A stretch of DNA of 64,000 nucleotides from Solidesulfovibrio carbinoliphilus subsp. oakridgensis (GTDB lineage Bacteria > Desulfobacterota > Desulfovibrionia > Desulfovibrionales > Desulfovibrionaceae), in assembly GCF_000177215.2 (NCBI RefSeq), contig NZ_CM001368.1, forward strand, positions 2,170,001 through 2,234,000. The letters run 5' to 3'. Numbering within the stretch: the stretch's first letter is position 1; the number at the start of each line of letters is the position of its first letter. Position numbers and translations under genes: made by a program. Positions 23,765 through 36,200 of the stretch are shown in pieces. The notes under the pieces were generated by a model, which worked only from the letters and a program-made list of their open reading frames with translations, searched no databases and was not told the origin of the DNA.

Positions 23765-24694
23765 CTACGCGTCGAGCTGCTGGATGGCGTCGAGGCGCCA
23801 GGTGTCGCCGGGGGTGTCATTGCGGCGGACGAAGTGCCAGACTTCGCGGACCTGCTCGGGCTGGCCGGCTTTGGGATCTTCGCGCAGGAGCGTGTCGAAG
23901 TAGGCCGAGGCGATGGTGGTCGTACCCTGGCTGCGGACTTCGAGCAGCTTGGCGTCGACCAGGAGCACGTCGGTCGGCGTGGGGGTCGGGTCCGCGGCCG
24001 CCTGTTTGCGCACGTCCTCCATGAAGGCCGGGGTGGAAAAGGCCGCGATGTCGGCCAGGTCCCGGGCGCTCCAGGACTTCTGGAGCCGGCCGAAGAGCGC
24101 CTTGGCTCCGGTCAGGAAGTCGTCGACATCAAAGCCGGCCGGCACCTGCGGCCCGGCCGGAGCGGACGCGCCGGCCTGGGGCGAGGCGCCGAGGTTGGAC
24201 CAGCCGTTCGCCGCCGCCTCGCGCAGGGGCTCCCGGACCGGGGGCACGGGCGCGGCCTCGTAGGTGCGGGCCATGGACGGTCCTTCCGAAGCCGTCCGGC
24301 GGGACCGGATGAACCGGTAGAGCAGGTACAGGCCGCCGCCGATCAGCAGCATGTCGAGCAGGCCGGGTCCGCCGCCGCCCACGGCATGGCCGCCGCCGAA
24401 GAGCATCGATCCGACCAGGCCGCCGACGAGCAGGCCGCCCAGCATGCCGCCGAGGCCCGGCCGGGAGAACATGCCGCCCCCGGCGCCCGGTGCGCCCATG
24501 GGGGCCTGCCTCGGGGCGGCCTGCTGGGACCCGAAGGCCCCGGACGGGGCGCCCGTGTCCGGACGGGTGGTCTGGGAAAACGACTGGCGGTTGCCGATGG
24601 AGCCGCCCCCGCCGAGCCGTTTGGCCGAGGCGAAATCCACGGACGCTGCGAGCAGCAAAAAGACAGCCAGGAAAACACCGGTGGCTTTAACCAC
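23765..24694 (-). CDS. Tim44-like domain membrane protein
   Basis: 309 residues, with a superb ribosome site (AAGGAGGAG) before ATG 24694. A signal peptide or anchor (1-24) is followed by a Gly/Pro/Gln-rich region, a Gly-rich membrane segment pair (GLGGMLGGLLVGGLVGSMLFGGG and LLDMLLIGGGLYLLYRFI) and a C-terminal Tim44-like domain (about 185-309) with FDVDDFLTGAKALFGRLQKSWSARDLADIAAFSTPAFM and the closing VWHFVRRNDTPGDTWRLDAIQQL. Bacterial Tim44-like proteins are common in Desulfovibrio, but their role is not established; an association with membrane protein assembly is only suggested by the mitochondrial homologue. Confidence 0.88.
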   Translation of the reverse strand: MVKATGVFLAVFLLLAASVDFASAKRLGGGGSIGNRQSFSQTTRPDTGAPSGAFGSQQAAPRQAPMGAPGAGGGMFSRPGLGGMLGGLLVGGLVGSMLFGGGHAVGGGGPGLLDMLLIGGGLYLLYRFIRSRRTASEGPSMARTYEAAPVPPVREPLREAAANGWSNLGASPQAGASAPAGPQVPAGFDVDDFLTGAKALFGRLQKSWSARDLADIAAFSTPAFMEDVRKQAAADPTPTPTDVLLVDAKLLEVRSQGTTTIASAYFDTLLREDPKAGQPEQVREVWHFVRRNDTPGDTWRLDAIQQLDA

Positions 24695-24923
24695 GAAACT
24701 CCTCCTTGCAAGGCGTCATGATCCGGGCGCATTGCCGCCCGAAAAGGCGCAAAAGCCTGGCTTTCGCCCGCAGCGAGCAGGCGCGGGCGCGTCCACGGGA
24801 CCAATGCCGCGAACACGCCGCAGGCCGGAAGGGTCGCCATCACAAGAGGCGGTCCGGCCGATGACAGGCTTCGATGCTTTGCCTATATCAGGCAGCAAGG
24901 GGGAGCCGTCAAGGGCTACCTGG

Positions 24924-25874
24924 CTACATGGAACATTGTTTAGGCGCGAACGAGACGGCAAAGGCCGAGACGAAAGGCCGGGCCGCAAAGGCCGTTGCGG
25001 CCAGGGGCCACACTGCTTCGGGCCGGCCTGGGCCATGCCTGACCGTGACCGCCTCGGCGTCGAATTCGAGGACAAGCGGCGTCAGTTCATGGTCGCCGTC
25101 GCCGCAGATGCTTTCGCGCACGAGCGGCGCGGCTTCGAGCCGGCCGCCGTCCGGCCCGCGCCCGGTGATGGCCGTGCGCACCGTGGCCACCCGGCAAATC
25201 CGCCCCGCTGCGTCAAAGGCCAGGGAGTTGTCGTCGCCGCTTATGCCCACGGCGTCCGGATCATAGGCCCAGACCGGGCCGACCGGGGTCTGGACCTCCA
25301 GCGGCCGGGCCGGCTCCACGGACCGCAGGGCCCCGCCGGGGTGAAAGGAGAGGCCCAGGCGCACGGGCGCGTTGCCGGCCGGGGTCGGCACGGGCAGTTC
25401 CGTGTCCGGCCAGAGGGTCAGGCTGCGAAGCCGCCCCTCGGGGTCGAAGGCCACGGCCACGAACTTGCCGGCCAGGGGCCCAAGGGGGGTGCGCAGGCGC
25501 AGCGTCTCGGCCAGCCGCCCCTCGTCGGCCTCGGTCCAGTAGCCGGACAGCTTGCCGTTCAAGGGGAATACCCGGGCCACGGCCCCGTTTTCGTGGAACG
25601 TGACCAGCTCGGCCGGCAGCGGTCCGGCCGGGGTTTCGACCACGGTCCGGTTTTCGAGCGGCAGGGAGCGGACCTGCCCGTTCTGGAAAAAGGTCACCGG
25701 CGGCTTGTGCAGGCGGCGGCGGTCGTCGATGGTGTGCTGGGGGGTGAGCCGGCCAAGGGAGGTTTCAAAGGCCACGGGGGCGTCGACGTAGGCCGCAGAC
25801 GGCGTCCCGTCGGGATGGCGGTCCGCCTTCCCTTCGATGGGCACCGGTCCGTAGCGTGTGTGCAGAGTTTCCAT
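24924..25874 (-). CDS. Repeat-containing protein of unknown function
   Basis: 316 residues from ATG 25874 (METLHTRYGPVPIEGKAD). An upstream TTG at 25913 is possible; neither start has a clear ribosome site. There is no signal peptide. The chain shows imperfect repeats of about 40-55 residues built from a strand pair and a TPxGPL turn: VETPAGPLPAELVTFHENGAVARV, LRTPLGPLAGKFVAVAFDPEGRLRSL, VQTPVGPVWAYDPDAV. The pattern FxxxGxxxxL resembles beta-hairpin repeats of the MORN or WVELL kind, but I cannot match a named family. The flanking 229-bp space (24695-24923) shows nothing clear. Confidence 0.75.
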   Translation of the reverse strand: METLHTRYGPVPIEGKADRHPDGTPSAAYVDAPVAFETSLGRLTPQHTIDDRRRLHKPPVTFFQNGQVRSLPLENRTVVETPAGPLPAELVTFHENGAVARVFPLNGKLSGYWTEADEGRLAETLRLRTPLGPLAGKFVAVAFDPEGRLRSLTLWPDTELPVPTPAGNAPVRLGLSFHPGGALRSVEPARPLEVQTPVGPVWAYDPDAVGISGDDNSLAFDAAGRICRVATVRTAITGRGPDGGRLEAAPLVRESICGDGDHELTPLVLEFDAEAVTVRHGPGRPEAVWPLAATAFAARPFVSAFAVSFAPKQCSM

Positions 25875-26063
25875 ACGGTTGCAAAAGCAATATCCGGTCC
25901 AATCTCTTCGCAAACAATTGCCGGGACTTGCAAAACGCTCCCCCCGTCCGGGCTACAGAATTGTCCGCAACTCCGACAAAACCGTCTCCCGCCGGCCCGT
26001 CATACGGCCGTAACGGCCGGCTCCCATACTGGCTTGGCCGCACCTCCAACCCCCGGGGCCGCC

Positions 26064-27173
26064 ATGCTGACGTTCGCCCATTCCACCTATTTCCACGACC
26101 TGCTGGCCAGTTTCACGGCCGGCGTGGTCATCTGCAACGTCCGGGGGCTGGTCTATGCCTCGAACCCGGCCGCCTCGGCCCTGCTCGGGGAGCCGGCCCA
26201 GGCCCTGGCCGATCCGGCCCGGGCCCGGGACATCATCGGCCGGGCCCAAGATCCCCGGGCCCTGGTCCGGTTTCTGGCCGCGCCCATCAAGCACGGCCGC
26301 AAACCCGAGCCCCTCTCCCTGCGCTACCGCCACCCCGACGGCGCGGACCGGCACTTTCGCCTGTCCGGGTCGCTCCTTTTGGAAAACGAGAAGATTTTCG
26401 GCATCCTGATCGAGATCGACGACGTGACGGAGATCCACCGGCTCCACGACCGGGAGCGGGACATGCTCCTTGGCGTCCAGGCCGCGCAACGGGAGCGGAT
26501 CGAGAGCCTCGGCCGGTTCTCCCTGGCCGTGGCCCACCAGATCCGAAATCCCCTCATGGTCATCGGCGGCTTTGCCGGCCGGCTGCTGCGCGGCCGGCCC
26601 CCGGACGATCCCGAGGCCGAAGCCCTGTCCATGATCCTCGACGGGGCCAGGCGCCTCGAAGCCGTGGTCCGGGCCGTCTCCACCTACGCCCGGCGGCGCG
26701 AGGCCGCGCCGGCCATGGTCCGGCCGGCCGACCTGGCCGGCCGGGCCATGGACATGGCCGAGGTCCGCACCGGTCTCCACGCCCCCCTGCTCCTGGACGC
26801 CGGGACCGGGTTTGTCCGGCTGGACGCGGCGCTGACGGTGGAGGCCCTGACCGAGCTTGTGGCCAACGCCCTGGAGGCCTGCGCCCCGGCGGCGGACCAG
26901 CCGATCGCCGTGGCTTTCCGCCGACAGGGGGCGGGGCTTCGCATCGAGGTGGCGGACCAGGGACCGGGCCTGTCCGAGGACATCCGGCCCTTTGTCTTTG
27001 ACCCGTTTTTCACCACCAAGGCCGTCGGCGTCGGCATGGGACTGCCCATTGCCAAACGCAACGTCGAGGAACTCGGAGGCACGCTCACCCTCGAACCCGG
27101 TCCGTCGGGCGGGGTCCTGGCCGTGCTGGCCCTGCCGGACGCCGCCCCTGGCGGCCTCGTGTCGCGTCCCTGA
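26064..27173 (+). CDS. Soluble PAS sensor histidine kinase
   Basis: 369 residues. The frame is open far upstream, but ATG 26064 opens directly on a PAS domain (MLTFAHSTYFHDLLASFTAGVVICN...). PAS covers about 10-125. A linker DRERDMLLGVQAAQRERIESLG leads to the HisKA box with His158 in VAHQIRNPLMVIGG. The HATPase domain has VANALEAC, DQGPGLSEDI and GVGMGLPIAKRNVEELGG. No membrane segments, so it senses a cytoplasmic signal. The HQIRNP kinase core is the type also seen in the globin kinase at 44416. Its last residues (LVSRP) and stop codon are supplied by the hairpin element at 27156-27262. Confidence 0.93.
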   Translation: MLTFAHSTYFHDLLASFTAGVVICNVRGLVYASNPAASALLGEPAQALADPARARDIIGRAQDPRALVRFLAAPIKHGRKPEPLSLRYRHPDGADRHFRLSGSLLLENEKIFGILIEIDDVTEIHRLHDRERDMLLGVQAAQRERIESLGRFSLAVAHQIRNPLMVIGGFAGRLLRGRPPDDPEAEALSMILDGARRLEAVVRAVSTYARRREAAPAMVRPADLAGRAMDMAEVRTGLHAPLLLDAGTGFVRLDAALTVEALTELVANALEACAPAADQPIAVAFRRQGAGLRIEVADQGPGLSEDIRPFVFDPFFTTKAVGVGMGLPIAKRNVEELGGTLTLEPGPSGGVLAVLALPDAAPGGLVSRP

Positions 27174-27262
27174 AATCCTGCATTTTTTCAGGGGTAACCA
27201 TCCCACCTACTTGTCTTCTCGTAAAAAATACCGGCGTATTTTTTGAAGGGTCGCAACACGAG
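27156..27262. repeat. Two-hairpin element with 15-bp terminal inverted repeats
   Basis: A 107-bp element bounded by CTCGTGTCGCGTCCC (27156-27170) and GGGTCGCAACACGAG (27248-27262), complementary at 13 of 15 positions. Inside are an 8-bp-stem hairpin (27168-27193) and a perfect 9-bp AT-rich stem with loop CGGC (27223-27244) whose 22 bases are identical to 13042-13063. It overlaps the end of the upstream kinase gene and lies between convergent genes. It contains no reading frame of note and looks like a small non-autonomous mobile or REP-type element. Confidence 0.82.
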
Positions 27263-27322
27263 GCGCCCGCCGTCCCCGCCACCGACTGCCCGGACCGGAT
27301 CGGGGCGGGTCAAGGCCGGCCG

Positions 27323-27718
27323 CTATTCTTCCAGAAAGGCCGTCTCGCCCCGGGCCGCGACCATGTAGGGCCGGCCCATTTCCTCGAGCATGGATTTGCA
27401 GTGGACGCAGAGCGTGGCGGTCGGCTGGGCCCGGAGCCGGGCCAGGCCGATCTCCTCGCCGCACTCCTGGCAGATGCCGTAGTCCCCGTCCTTGACCCGG
27501 GCCAGGGCCTCGTTGATTTCGCCGATGAGCTGGCGGTCGCGTTCGCGCATGAGGATGGTGAGATGCCGGTCCGATTCGGCCGTGGCCCGGTCGGCCACGT
27601 CGGCAAAGGCGGCCACTTCCCGGGCCAGGACGTCCAGGGTGTCCCGCGACTGGCCGTTTAAAGTTTCGAGCATGTCGCGCAAGACCTGCCGGAACCGATC
27701 CACGTCAAGATGTCCCAT
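27323..27718 (-). CDS. dksA: DksA/TraR-type zinc-finger transcription factor
   Basis: 131 residues. DksA binds in the RNA polymerase secondary channel and works with ppGpp to reset transcription. A long N-terminal coiled coil carries the tip motif DVADRATAESD (about 40-50), corresponding to the Asp-x-x-Asp-x-Ala tip of DksA. The C4 zinc finger is intact (Cys83, Cys86, Cys104, Cys107, with GICQEC and LCVHC). The (p)ppGpp synthetase gene lies about 1.1 kb away at 28862, a suggestive but not operonic proximity. ATG 27718 has a weak GGAGAAAC-like site. Paralogues are common, so it may be one of several. Confidence 0.92.
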   Translation of the reverse strand: MGHLDVDRFRQVLRDMLETLNGQSRDTLDVLAREVAAFADVADRATAESDRHLTILMRERDRQLIGEINEALARVKDGDYGICQECGEEIGLARLRAQPTATLCVHCKSMLEEMGRPYMVAARGETAFLEE

Positions 27719-28021
27719 GGCGTTTCTCCACTGTGCGAAGGGTTGTCAGGGACCCGGCCCGGACGGGGGCTCCCGCGGGGACCGAGCGTTACCCTTGTGC
27801 CTTGGGAAGCTGAAGCCGGGGTGACGGCCGTGTGGAGAGTGCGTGACGGCGGGAAAGGACGGAGAGGCTGGCGGGGCGGCAAAATCTGCCTGGCCCGAAC
27901 CGCAATTTATGGAAAATTCAGTTATTCTAGCCCTGTTTTTGGATGGCAGCCTTCTTGCTTTTCCCCGGGCCATACGGCTCTGTCACACCCAGGAGCCGGA
28001 TCCTGCCGCCCGGAGGCGCAC
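27719..28021. other. 303-bp divergent intergenic region
   Basis: It separates dksA (minus) from the Ala-rich gene at 28022 (plus). An AT-rich stretch near 27905-27945 interrupts GC-rich DNA and is the most likely promoter area for the plus-strand gene. I see no convincing -35/-10 pair and no RNA gene. Confidence 0.4.
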
Positions 28022-28711
28022 ATGGCCACGACCACCACTTCGCCAACCACCAGCGACGTCGCCAATTGGGCCTACCAATACTCGCTGGCCTGCGCCAAGC
28101 TGACGAGCGCCCAGAACAAGGCCAGTTCCTCGGCCACCCGCAGCGCGGACATCACCACGGCCCAGGCGGATTTCAACGCCACCATGAAGAGCCTGGTGCC
28201 GGCCGAGGCCCAATCGAGCGTCCAGTTCCAGTATTTCGACGCCCTGACCGCCTACAACACGAACCTCGGGGCCGCGACTTCGCAGGCCCAGCGCCAGGCC
28301 GCCACCGACAGCCTCAACACCGCCCTTGGCGGCATCACCGTGCCGGCCACCACCACCACGCTGGCGGACGTGGCCGCGGCCAACGCGGCCCAGGCCGCCA
28401 GCGCCGCCGCCGACCTCAAGGCCATGGCCTCCAACGCCGGCGCGGCCTGGGTGTCCGACATGGCCGGCCGGGCCCATTCGTTTAACGCCGCCTCCGCCGC
28501 CACCACCGCCGCCCTCGCCTCCCGGCTGTCCTCCCTCGGCCTGGACCCCTCGGGCCTCACCGCGCCGGCGGTCTCGGTGGCGGCCACCTCGGCCTTCACC
28601 GCGGCCACGGCCGCAGCGGCCACGGGCGGCTCGGCCGGCTCGATCATGAACGCGGCCCTGGTCGGCTCGATCCTGGCCGAGCAAGCCGCGCCGGTCGACA
28701 GTTCCGGGTGA
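28022..28711 (+). CDS. Ala/Thr/Ser-rich protein of unknown function
   Basis: 229 residues from ATG 28022 with GGAGG upstream; an in-frame opening continues to 27710 but looks non-coding. The composition is extreme, with about half of the residues Ala, Ser or Thr. The middle looks helical (ANWAYQYSLACAKLTSAQNKA, SSVQFQYFDALTAYNTNLGAATSQAQRQAATDSL). There is no signal peptide. The C-terminus reads GSIMNAALVGSILAEQAAPVDSSG. It could be a coiled-coil structural or surface protein secreted by a non-Sec route, but that is only composition-based. Own terminator at 28751. Confidence 0.68.
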   Translation: MATTTTSPTTSDVANWAYQYSLACAKLTSAQNKASSSATRSADITTAQADFNATMKSLVPAEAQSSVQFQYFDALTAYNTNLGAATSQAQRQAATDSLNTALGGITVPATTTTLADVAAANAAQAASAAADLKAMASNAGAAWVSDMAGRAHSFNAASAATTAALASRLSSLGLDPSGLTAPAVSVAATSAFTAATAAAATGGSAGSIMNAALVGSILAEQAAPVDSSG

Positions 28712-28750
28712 CCGGCCGGTCCGGCCGCCCCTTTGTCCCAGCCAATTTCC

Positions 28751-28780
28751 AACACCCCGGCCGCAAGCCGGGGTGTTTTG
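28751..28780 (+). terminator. Intrinsic terminator of the Ala-rich gene
   Basis: An 11-bp stem AACACCCCGGC/GCCGGGGTGTT with a 5-nt loop followed by TT (28751-28779). The leading AA and preceding T-poor sequence make it stronger on the plus strand. It also lies past the stop of the convergent RelA/SpoT gene. Confidence 0.88.
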
Positions 28781-28861
28781 CCTTGGCGGGGACCGTTTGC
28801 CGGCAAGGCCGGGCCGGACTGGCGGGGCTAAAGGGCAGCCCGGGGGGCACGGCGCCGGGAC

Positions 28862-31078
<2,217 letters not shown>

Positions 31079-31242
31079 GGCCGGCCCGGCCTCGTCATCC
31101 GGGATGGGGGCTCTTTCCCCTGGTAGGCGTTAAAAACGGCTTCCCCGGGCCGGCGGCCTGCGAGGCGAAAAGACTGCGCCGGACCGACGCGCGGCCCCGG
31201 CCCCCGCAGCGCAAGGGCCAGGGGGCGTGGCCGGCGGCCGGG

Positions 31243-32910
31243 CTACGGTGCCAGGCGAAAGGTCTGCTTGTCCCGGGGAATCCACCACTTGGTGAAATTG
31301 TAGGTGATGCCGGCCGGGGCCACGGCCACATCCTGGAAGCGCGACGACAGGATCGGGAGGGCATAGGGCGCGAAGAGGAAGAGATAGGGCTGGTCCTTGT
31401 GCAGGATCTCCTGGAAGGCGTCGTAGATCTTCTTGCGCTCGGCCTGGTCCACGGTGCGCCGCCCCCGCTCGAGCAGGGCGTCGGCCTCGGGGTTTTTATA
31501 GCCCACGAAGTTGAGCCCGCCGGGAACGGCCCGGCTGCCGTGCCAGACGTCGTAGACGTCCGGGTCCTGGGAGATGGTCCAGCCGAGGACCAGGGCGTCG
31601 AAATTGCCCTTGTCGACGAATTCCTTGATAAAGGAGGCCCATTCCACGGTGCGGATCTCGACCATGACGCCAATGGCCGCAAACTGGCTCTGGATGATGG
31701 TCGCGGCCTTGACCCGCTGGTCGTTGCCCTGGTTGGTCAGGATCGTGAAGCGAAACGGCCGGCCGGAAGGGTCCTCCAGCACGCCGTCGCCGTTTCGGTC
31801 CTGCCAGCCGGCCTCGGCCAGAAGCGACTTGGCCAGGGCCGGATCGAAGGCGTAGTCCTTGATGTCCGTGTCGTACATCCAGGTGCCGGGCTTGTAGGGG
31901 CCGATGGTCGGCAGCCCGAGCCCAAGGAGGGCGCCCTTCACGATATCGTCCTTGTTGACCGCGTGGGCGAGCGCTTGCCGCACCCGGACATCGGCGAAAA
32001 ACGGGCTTTTGAGGTTGTAGCCCAAGTAGGTGTAGGCAAACGACAGGTACTTGAACTTGCGCCAGTCGGCGTCAAAGGCCGGGCCCTTGGTCTGGTAGAG
32101 GTACTGCTGGGGGGTCAGCCCCATCATGTCGATGCCGCCGGCCTTGAGTTCCAGGAACATGGTGGCCGTGTCCGGGATGATCCGGTAGACGACCTGGTCG
32201 ATATAGGGCCGGCCCTCGAAATAGTCGGTATTGACATCGAGGACCAGCCGGCGGCCGGGCTCCCAGGACACGAGCCTGTAGGGTCCGGCGCCCACGGGTT
32301 CCCGGGCGTATTTGGTGTTCATGAGGTCCTGGCCCTCGAGCAGGTGCTTGGGCAGGATGGACCCGGCCCAGGTGACGAGCGACCGGGCGAAGGGCTCGGC
32401 GTAGCGGACCTCGAAGGAGTATTTGCCCGTGACCGTGAAGCTGGCCACGGCCTTGTAGTCCTCGGCGTAGGCGGTGGGGGTCTTGGGGTCGACCATGAGC
32501 TTGTAGGTGAATTCCACGTCCTCGGCCGTCAGCTCCACGCCGTCGGTCCAGCGGATGCCGGGTTTGAGCCAGAACTTGAGGAGCTTGCCGCCGTCCAGAA
32601 CCTCGTAGCGCTCGGCCGCCATGCACTCGAGCTGGATGTCCTTGTCGTAGCGAAGGGGCGAGACGTAGAGGAGGTCGGCCACCTCGTGGGAGGCGGAATC
32701 GGAAGCCAGGGGCGGAATCAGGTTCGACGGCTCGCCGATGGTGGCCATGACGATGCGCCCACCGGGAACCGGCTCGCCGGCCGGGGCCGGCGCAGACTGG
32801 GCCTTGGCCCCGGAATCCGCCTTGGGAGCCGGCGCGGGCTCGCTCTTGCAGCCAGCCAGAACAAGGACCAAGAGGATCAGGCCGTAAATTGTCGCGCGAA
32901 CCGACCGCAT
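31243..32910 (-). CDS. ABC transporter substrate-binding lipoprotein, peptide type
   Basis: 555 residues from ATG 32910, supported by AAAAGGAGAA upstream; the longer frame is not supported. A signal sequence with lipobox LVLVLAGC (Cys20-21 region) shows it is a membrane-anchored lipoprotein, followed by an Ala/Pro/Lys linker. The body belongs to family 5 (DppA/OppA-like): MATIGEPSNLIPPLASDSASHEVADLLY, WLKPGIRWTDGVELTAEDVEFTYKLM, and VNTDYFEGRPYIDQVVYRII are diagnostic. It binds oligopeptides or similar solutes. No permease or ATPase genes are adjacent, so it must pair with components encoded elsewhere. Confidence 0.93.
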   Translation of the reverse strand: MRSVRATIYGLILLVLVLAGCKSEPAPAPKADSGAKAQSAPAPAGEPVPGGRIVMATIGEPSNLIPPLASDSASHEVADLLYVSPLRYDKDIQLECMAAERYEVLDGGKLLKFWLKPGIRWTDGVELTAEDVEFTYKLMVDPKTPTAYAEDYKAVASFTVTGKYSFEVRYAEPFARSLVTWAGSILPKHLLEGQDLMNTKYAREPVGAGPYRLVSWEPGRRLVLDVNTDYFEGRPYIDQVVYRIIPDTATMFLELKAGGIDMMGLTPQQYLYQTKGPAFDADWRKFKYLSFAYTYLGYNLKSPFFADVRVRQALAHAVNKDDIVKGALLGLGLPTIGPYKPGTWMYDTDIKDYAFDPALAKSLLAEAGWQDRNGDGVLEDPSGRPFRFTILTNQGNDQRVKAATIIQSQFAAIGVMVEIRTVEWASFIKEFVDKGNFDALVLGWTISQDPDVYDVWHGSRAVPGGLNFVGYKNPEADALLERGRRTVDQAERKKIYDAFQEILHKDQPYLFLFAPYALPILSSRFQDVAVAPAGITYNFTKWWIPRDKQTFRLAP

Positions 32911-33214
32911 AGTTCTCCTTTTCGCTTGCAACATCCGGCCCAATCGACGTATTGGAGCGAATGCGCAAGGCCTTGTCCCGTTATTCCATATACGGGGCCA
33001 GACGAAATTAAAAGTTCTTTTTCCCCGGCCGCCGGGCTGCAGTCGGCGGGGGTTCGGCCGCCTGGGTCGCGTCGGCAATATTTCCGTTCCAAATCGGTCT
33101 GAAATCCGTTATGTGGTTCGGATAGACCCTCTGCCGCCTGTGCGACGGACCCTTCCCGGTCCGGCCGCCTGCCGGCGGAAGCGTTTTCATGTTCCTTGAA
33201 GGAGTCTTGGGCCC
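32911..33214. other. 304-bp divergent intergenic region
   Basis: It separates the solute-binding gene (minus) from the SNF2 gene (plus). AT-richer patches occur near 32985-33025 and 33075-33125 and are the likely promoter areas. The ribosome site TTGAAGGAG before 33215 is clear. I see no hairpin or further gene. Confidence 0.4.
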
Positions 33215-36200
33215 ATGGCCGCCGGAAACGACAAAACAAAAATCAAGTCCCTGCTGTCGGAGTTCGTCCGGGAGACCATTCCGGAATACATCCTGGACGG
33301 TTCGCATGCCATTGTGGCCGCCGACGGCATCCAGAAACTCACCATCAACCCCCACGAACATTTCTGGGACGTGGAAGGCCAGGTGCAGGGAGACGACTTC
33401 CAGGTCTATGCCTCGGAATTGTCCGTCAATCTCAAAGAAGGAACCATCAATTTCTTCTGCAACTGTCCGGATTCCTTTTCCGGAGTCTGCCGCCACGTCG
33501 GCGCAACGGCGCTCAAGTGGATCCGCAACCTGGACGAGGCCGACGGCGAAGCCCCGGACACCGCCGCCCCGCCGCGCGGCGAATGGCGCCAGACCTTCCG
33601 GACCTATTTCTCCTCGGAACCCGAGCCGGAACCCGGCCGCCACTACCTGATCTTCCGGTTCCACCCCGAGCCGGGCCGGCTGCAGGTGGCCTTTTTCCGG
33701 GCCAGGCAGAACAAGTCCGGCATCTCCCAGGTCCACTCCGAGATCACCCTCGAGCAGATCATCAAGAACCCGGACTGGTCGGAGCTCTCCCCCACCCTGC
33801 CGGTGGTGGCCGAGATGCTCTACCACCACCTGGACTACGCCGGGCACCGGGTGGAGTTGCCGCCGGGACTCTTGGCCTGGTTTTTCTGGGCCATCGGCAA
33901 GGAATACTACCTCTACTGGCGGGACACCGAGCAGCCGGTCCGGATCGAAGCCAAGACCATGCGCCTGCAGCTGGCGCCAAAGCTCACCGAGGACGGGCTG
34001 TCGTTTGACATCCTGCTCGGCAGCCCGGGCAAGAACCCCTTTTCCATCCTCGGCCAGGAGGTCTATTTCTACGGCCAGATGCCGATCTGGGTCTGCTGGA
34101 AAAACGCCTTCTACCCGGTGCAGACGGGACTCCCGCCCCAGCTCGTCTCGGACATGGTCCAGCAGCCGCCGTTCATTCCGACCGCCGACGTCTCCGAGTT
34201 CCTGGACCGGGTCTGGACCCACCTGCCCATGACCGACCTGTACGGCCAGGAGGAATTCCTGGTCAAAATGCAGCCGTTTTTTGTGCCGGCCACCTTTGAT
34301 CCCAAGATCTTCCTGGACGAGGAAGGCAGCCTCCTGACGCTTCAAATCCAGAACGTCTACCAGACCGAGCACGGCGAGATCACGGTCCCGGGCCCCAACC
34401 CCGACCTCATGACCGCCTCCTACCTGCACGCCGGCAAGTCCTATCTGATTGCGCGCGACTGCGACCACGAGCAGACGCTCATCAACATGCTGACCGACAT
34501 GCGGTTTCAGGCCCGAAACAATGCCAACTGGTTCCTGGAGACCGAAGAGGCCATCGTCTTTCTGCTCGACGCCTATCCCAAGCTGGTGGAAAAGTACCGG
34601 GTCTACGGCGAAAAGAACCTGACCCGCTACAAAGTCCGCCTGTCGACGCCGATCATCGTGGCCGAGGTCGAGTCCAAGGAAGAGGAGAAGTGGTTCAACC
34701 TGGACCTGCAAGTCCAGTACGACGACCAGCGGGTGCCGATCGAAAAGATCTGGAAGGCCTGGACCCAGGGCAAGCGGTACGTGCAGTTAAAAGACGGCTC
34801 CTACACCAGCCTGCCCGAGGCCTGGCTCGAAAAGCTGGCCCACAAGCTGCGGGCCCTCGGCTACGACACGGACAAGCCGCCCCAGACCAAGTTCAAGCAG
34901 TTCGAGGCCCCGGTCCTCGACAAGATCCTCGAGGACATGCCCGAGGCCCGCACGGACTCGTTCTGGAACAACCTGCGCCAGAAGATCCACAGCTTCCGGG
35001 AGATCATGCCGGTAAAGCCGCCCAGGGGCCTCAATGCCAGCCTGCGGCCCTACCAGGTCCAGGGCCTGTCCTACCTGAACTTCCTGCGGGAATACGGCTT
35101 CGGCGGCATCCTGGCCGACGAGATGGGCCTTGGCAAGACCGTCCAGACCCTGTCGTTTATCCAGCACAACGTGGAGCGCGGGGCCGGCGGGCCGAACCTG
35201 ATCGTGGTGCCGACCTCGGTTCTGCCCAACTGGGAGCGCGAGGCGGACAAGTTCGTGCCGGAGCTCAAGCAGCTCATCATCTACGGGGCCAGGCGCGAAA
35301 ACATGTTCAAGAAGATCGGCGAGTCCGATCTGGTCATCACGACCTACGCGCTCCTGCGCCGGGACCTCGACGAGCTCTTGAAGTACGACTTCGCCACGAT
35401 CATCCTGGACGAGGCCCAGAACATCAAGAACCCGAACACCATCACGGCCCGGTCCGTGCGGCGCCTCTCCGGCAAGACCCGGCTTTGCCTGTCCGGCACG
35501 CCCATCGAAAACAACCTTTTCGAGCTGTGGTCGCTGTTCGAATTCCTGATGCCGGGTTTCCTCGGCGGCCAGAACGCCTTCCAGCGCGGCATCGTCAAGC
35601 CCATCAAGGACGGGGACGAGGAGACGCTCGACTACCTGCGCGGCCGGGTGCGGCCGTTTATCCTGCGGCGCACCAAGTCCGAGGTGGCCAAGGACCTGCC
35701 GCCCAAGGTGGAAAACGTCTACTACTGCAACCTCCTCGACGAGCAGCTCGAACTCTACGCGGCCCTGGCCAAAAAGCTCAAGGAGCAGGTCCTGGCCACG
35801 GTGGACGAGAAGGGCATGGCCAAGTCGCAGATGTCGATCCTGGACGCGCTCTTGAAGCTGCGCCAGATCTGCTGCCACCCGCGGCTTTTGAAACTCGACC
35901 TGCCGGGTGTGAACACCAACCTGCCCTCGGGCAAGTTCGACGCCTTCAAGGACCTGATCACGGACTGCATCGAGGAAGGCCACAAGGTGCTGGTCTTCTC
36001 CCAGTTCGTGCAGATGCTCCACATCATCCGCTCCTGGATGACCATCAGCCAGATGTCGTTCGCCTACCTGGACGGTTCGAGCAAGGACCGCTTCGACCAG
36101 GTGGACCGGTTCAACGAAGACGAGTCCATCAAGGTGTTCCTCATTTCCTTGAAGGCCGGCGGCACGGGCTTGAACCTGACCAGCGCCGACTACGTCATCC

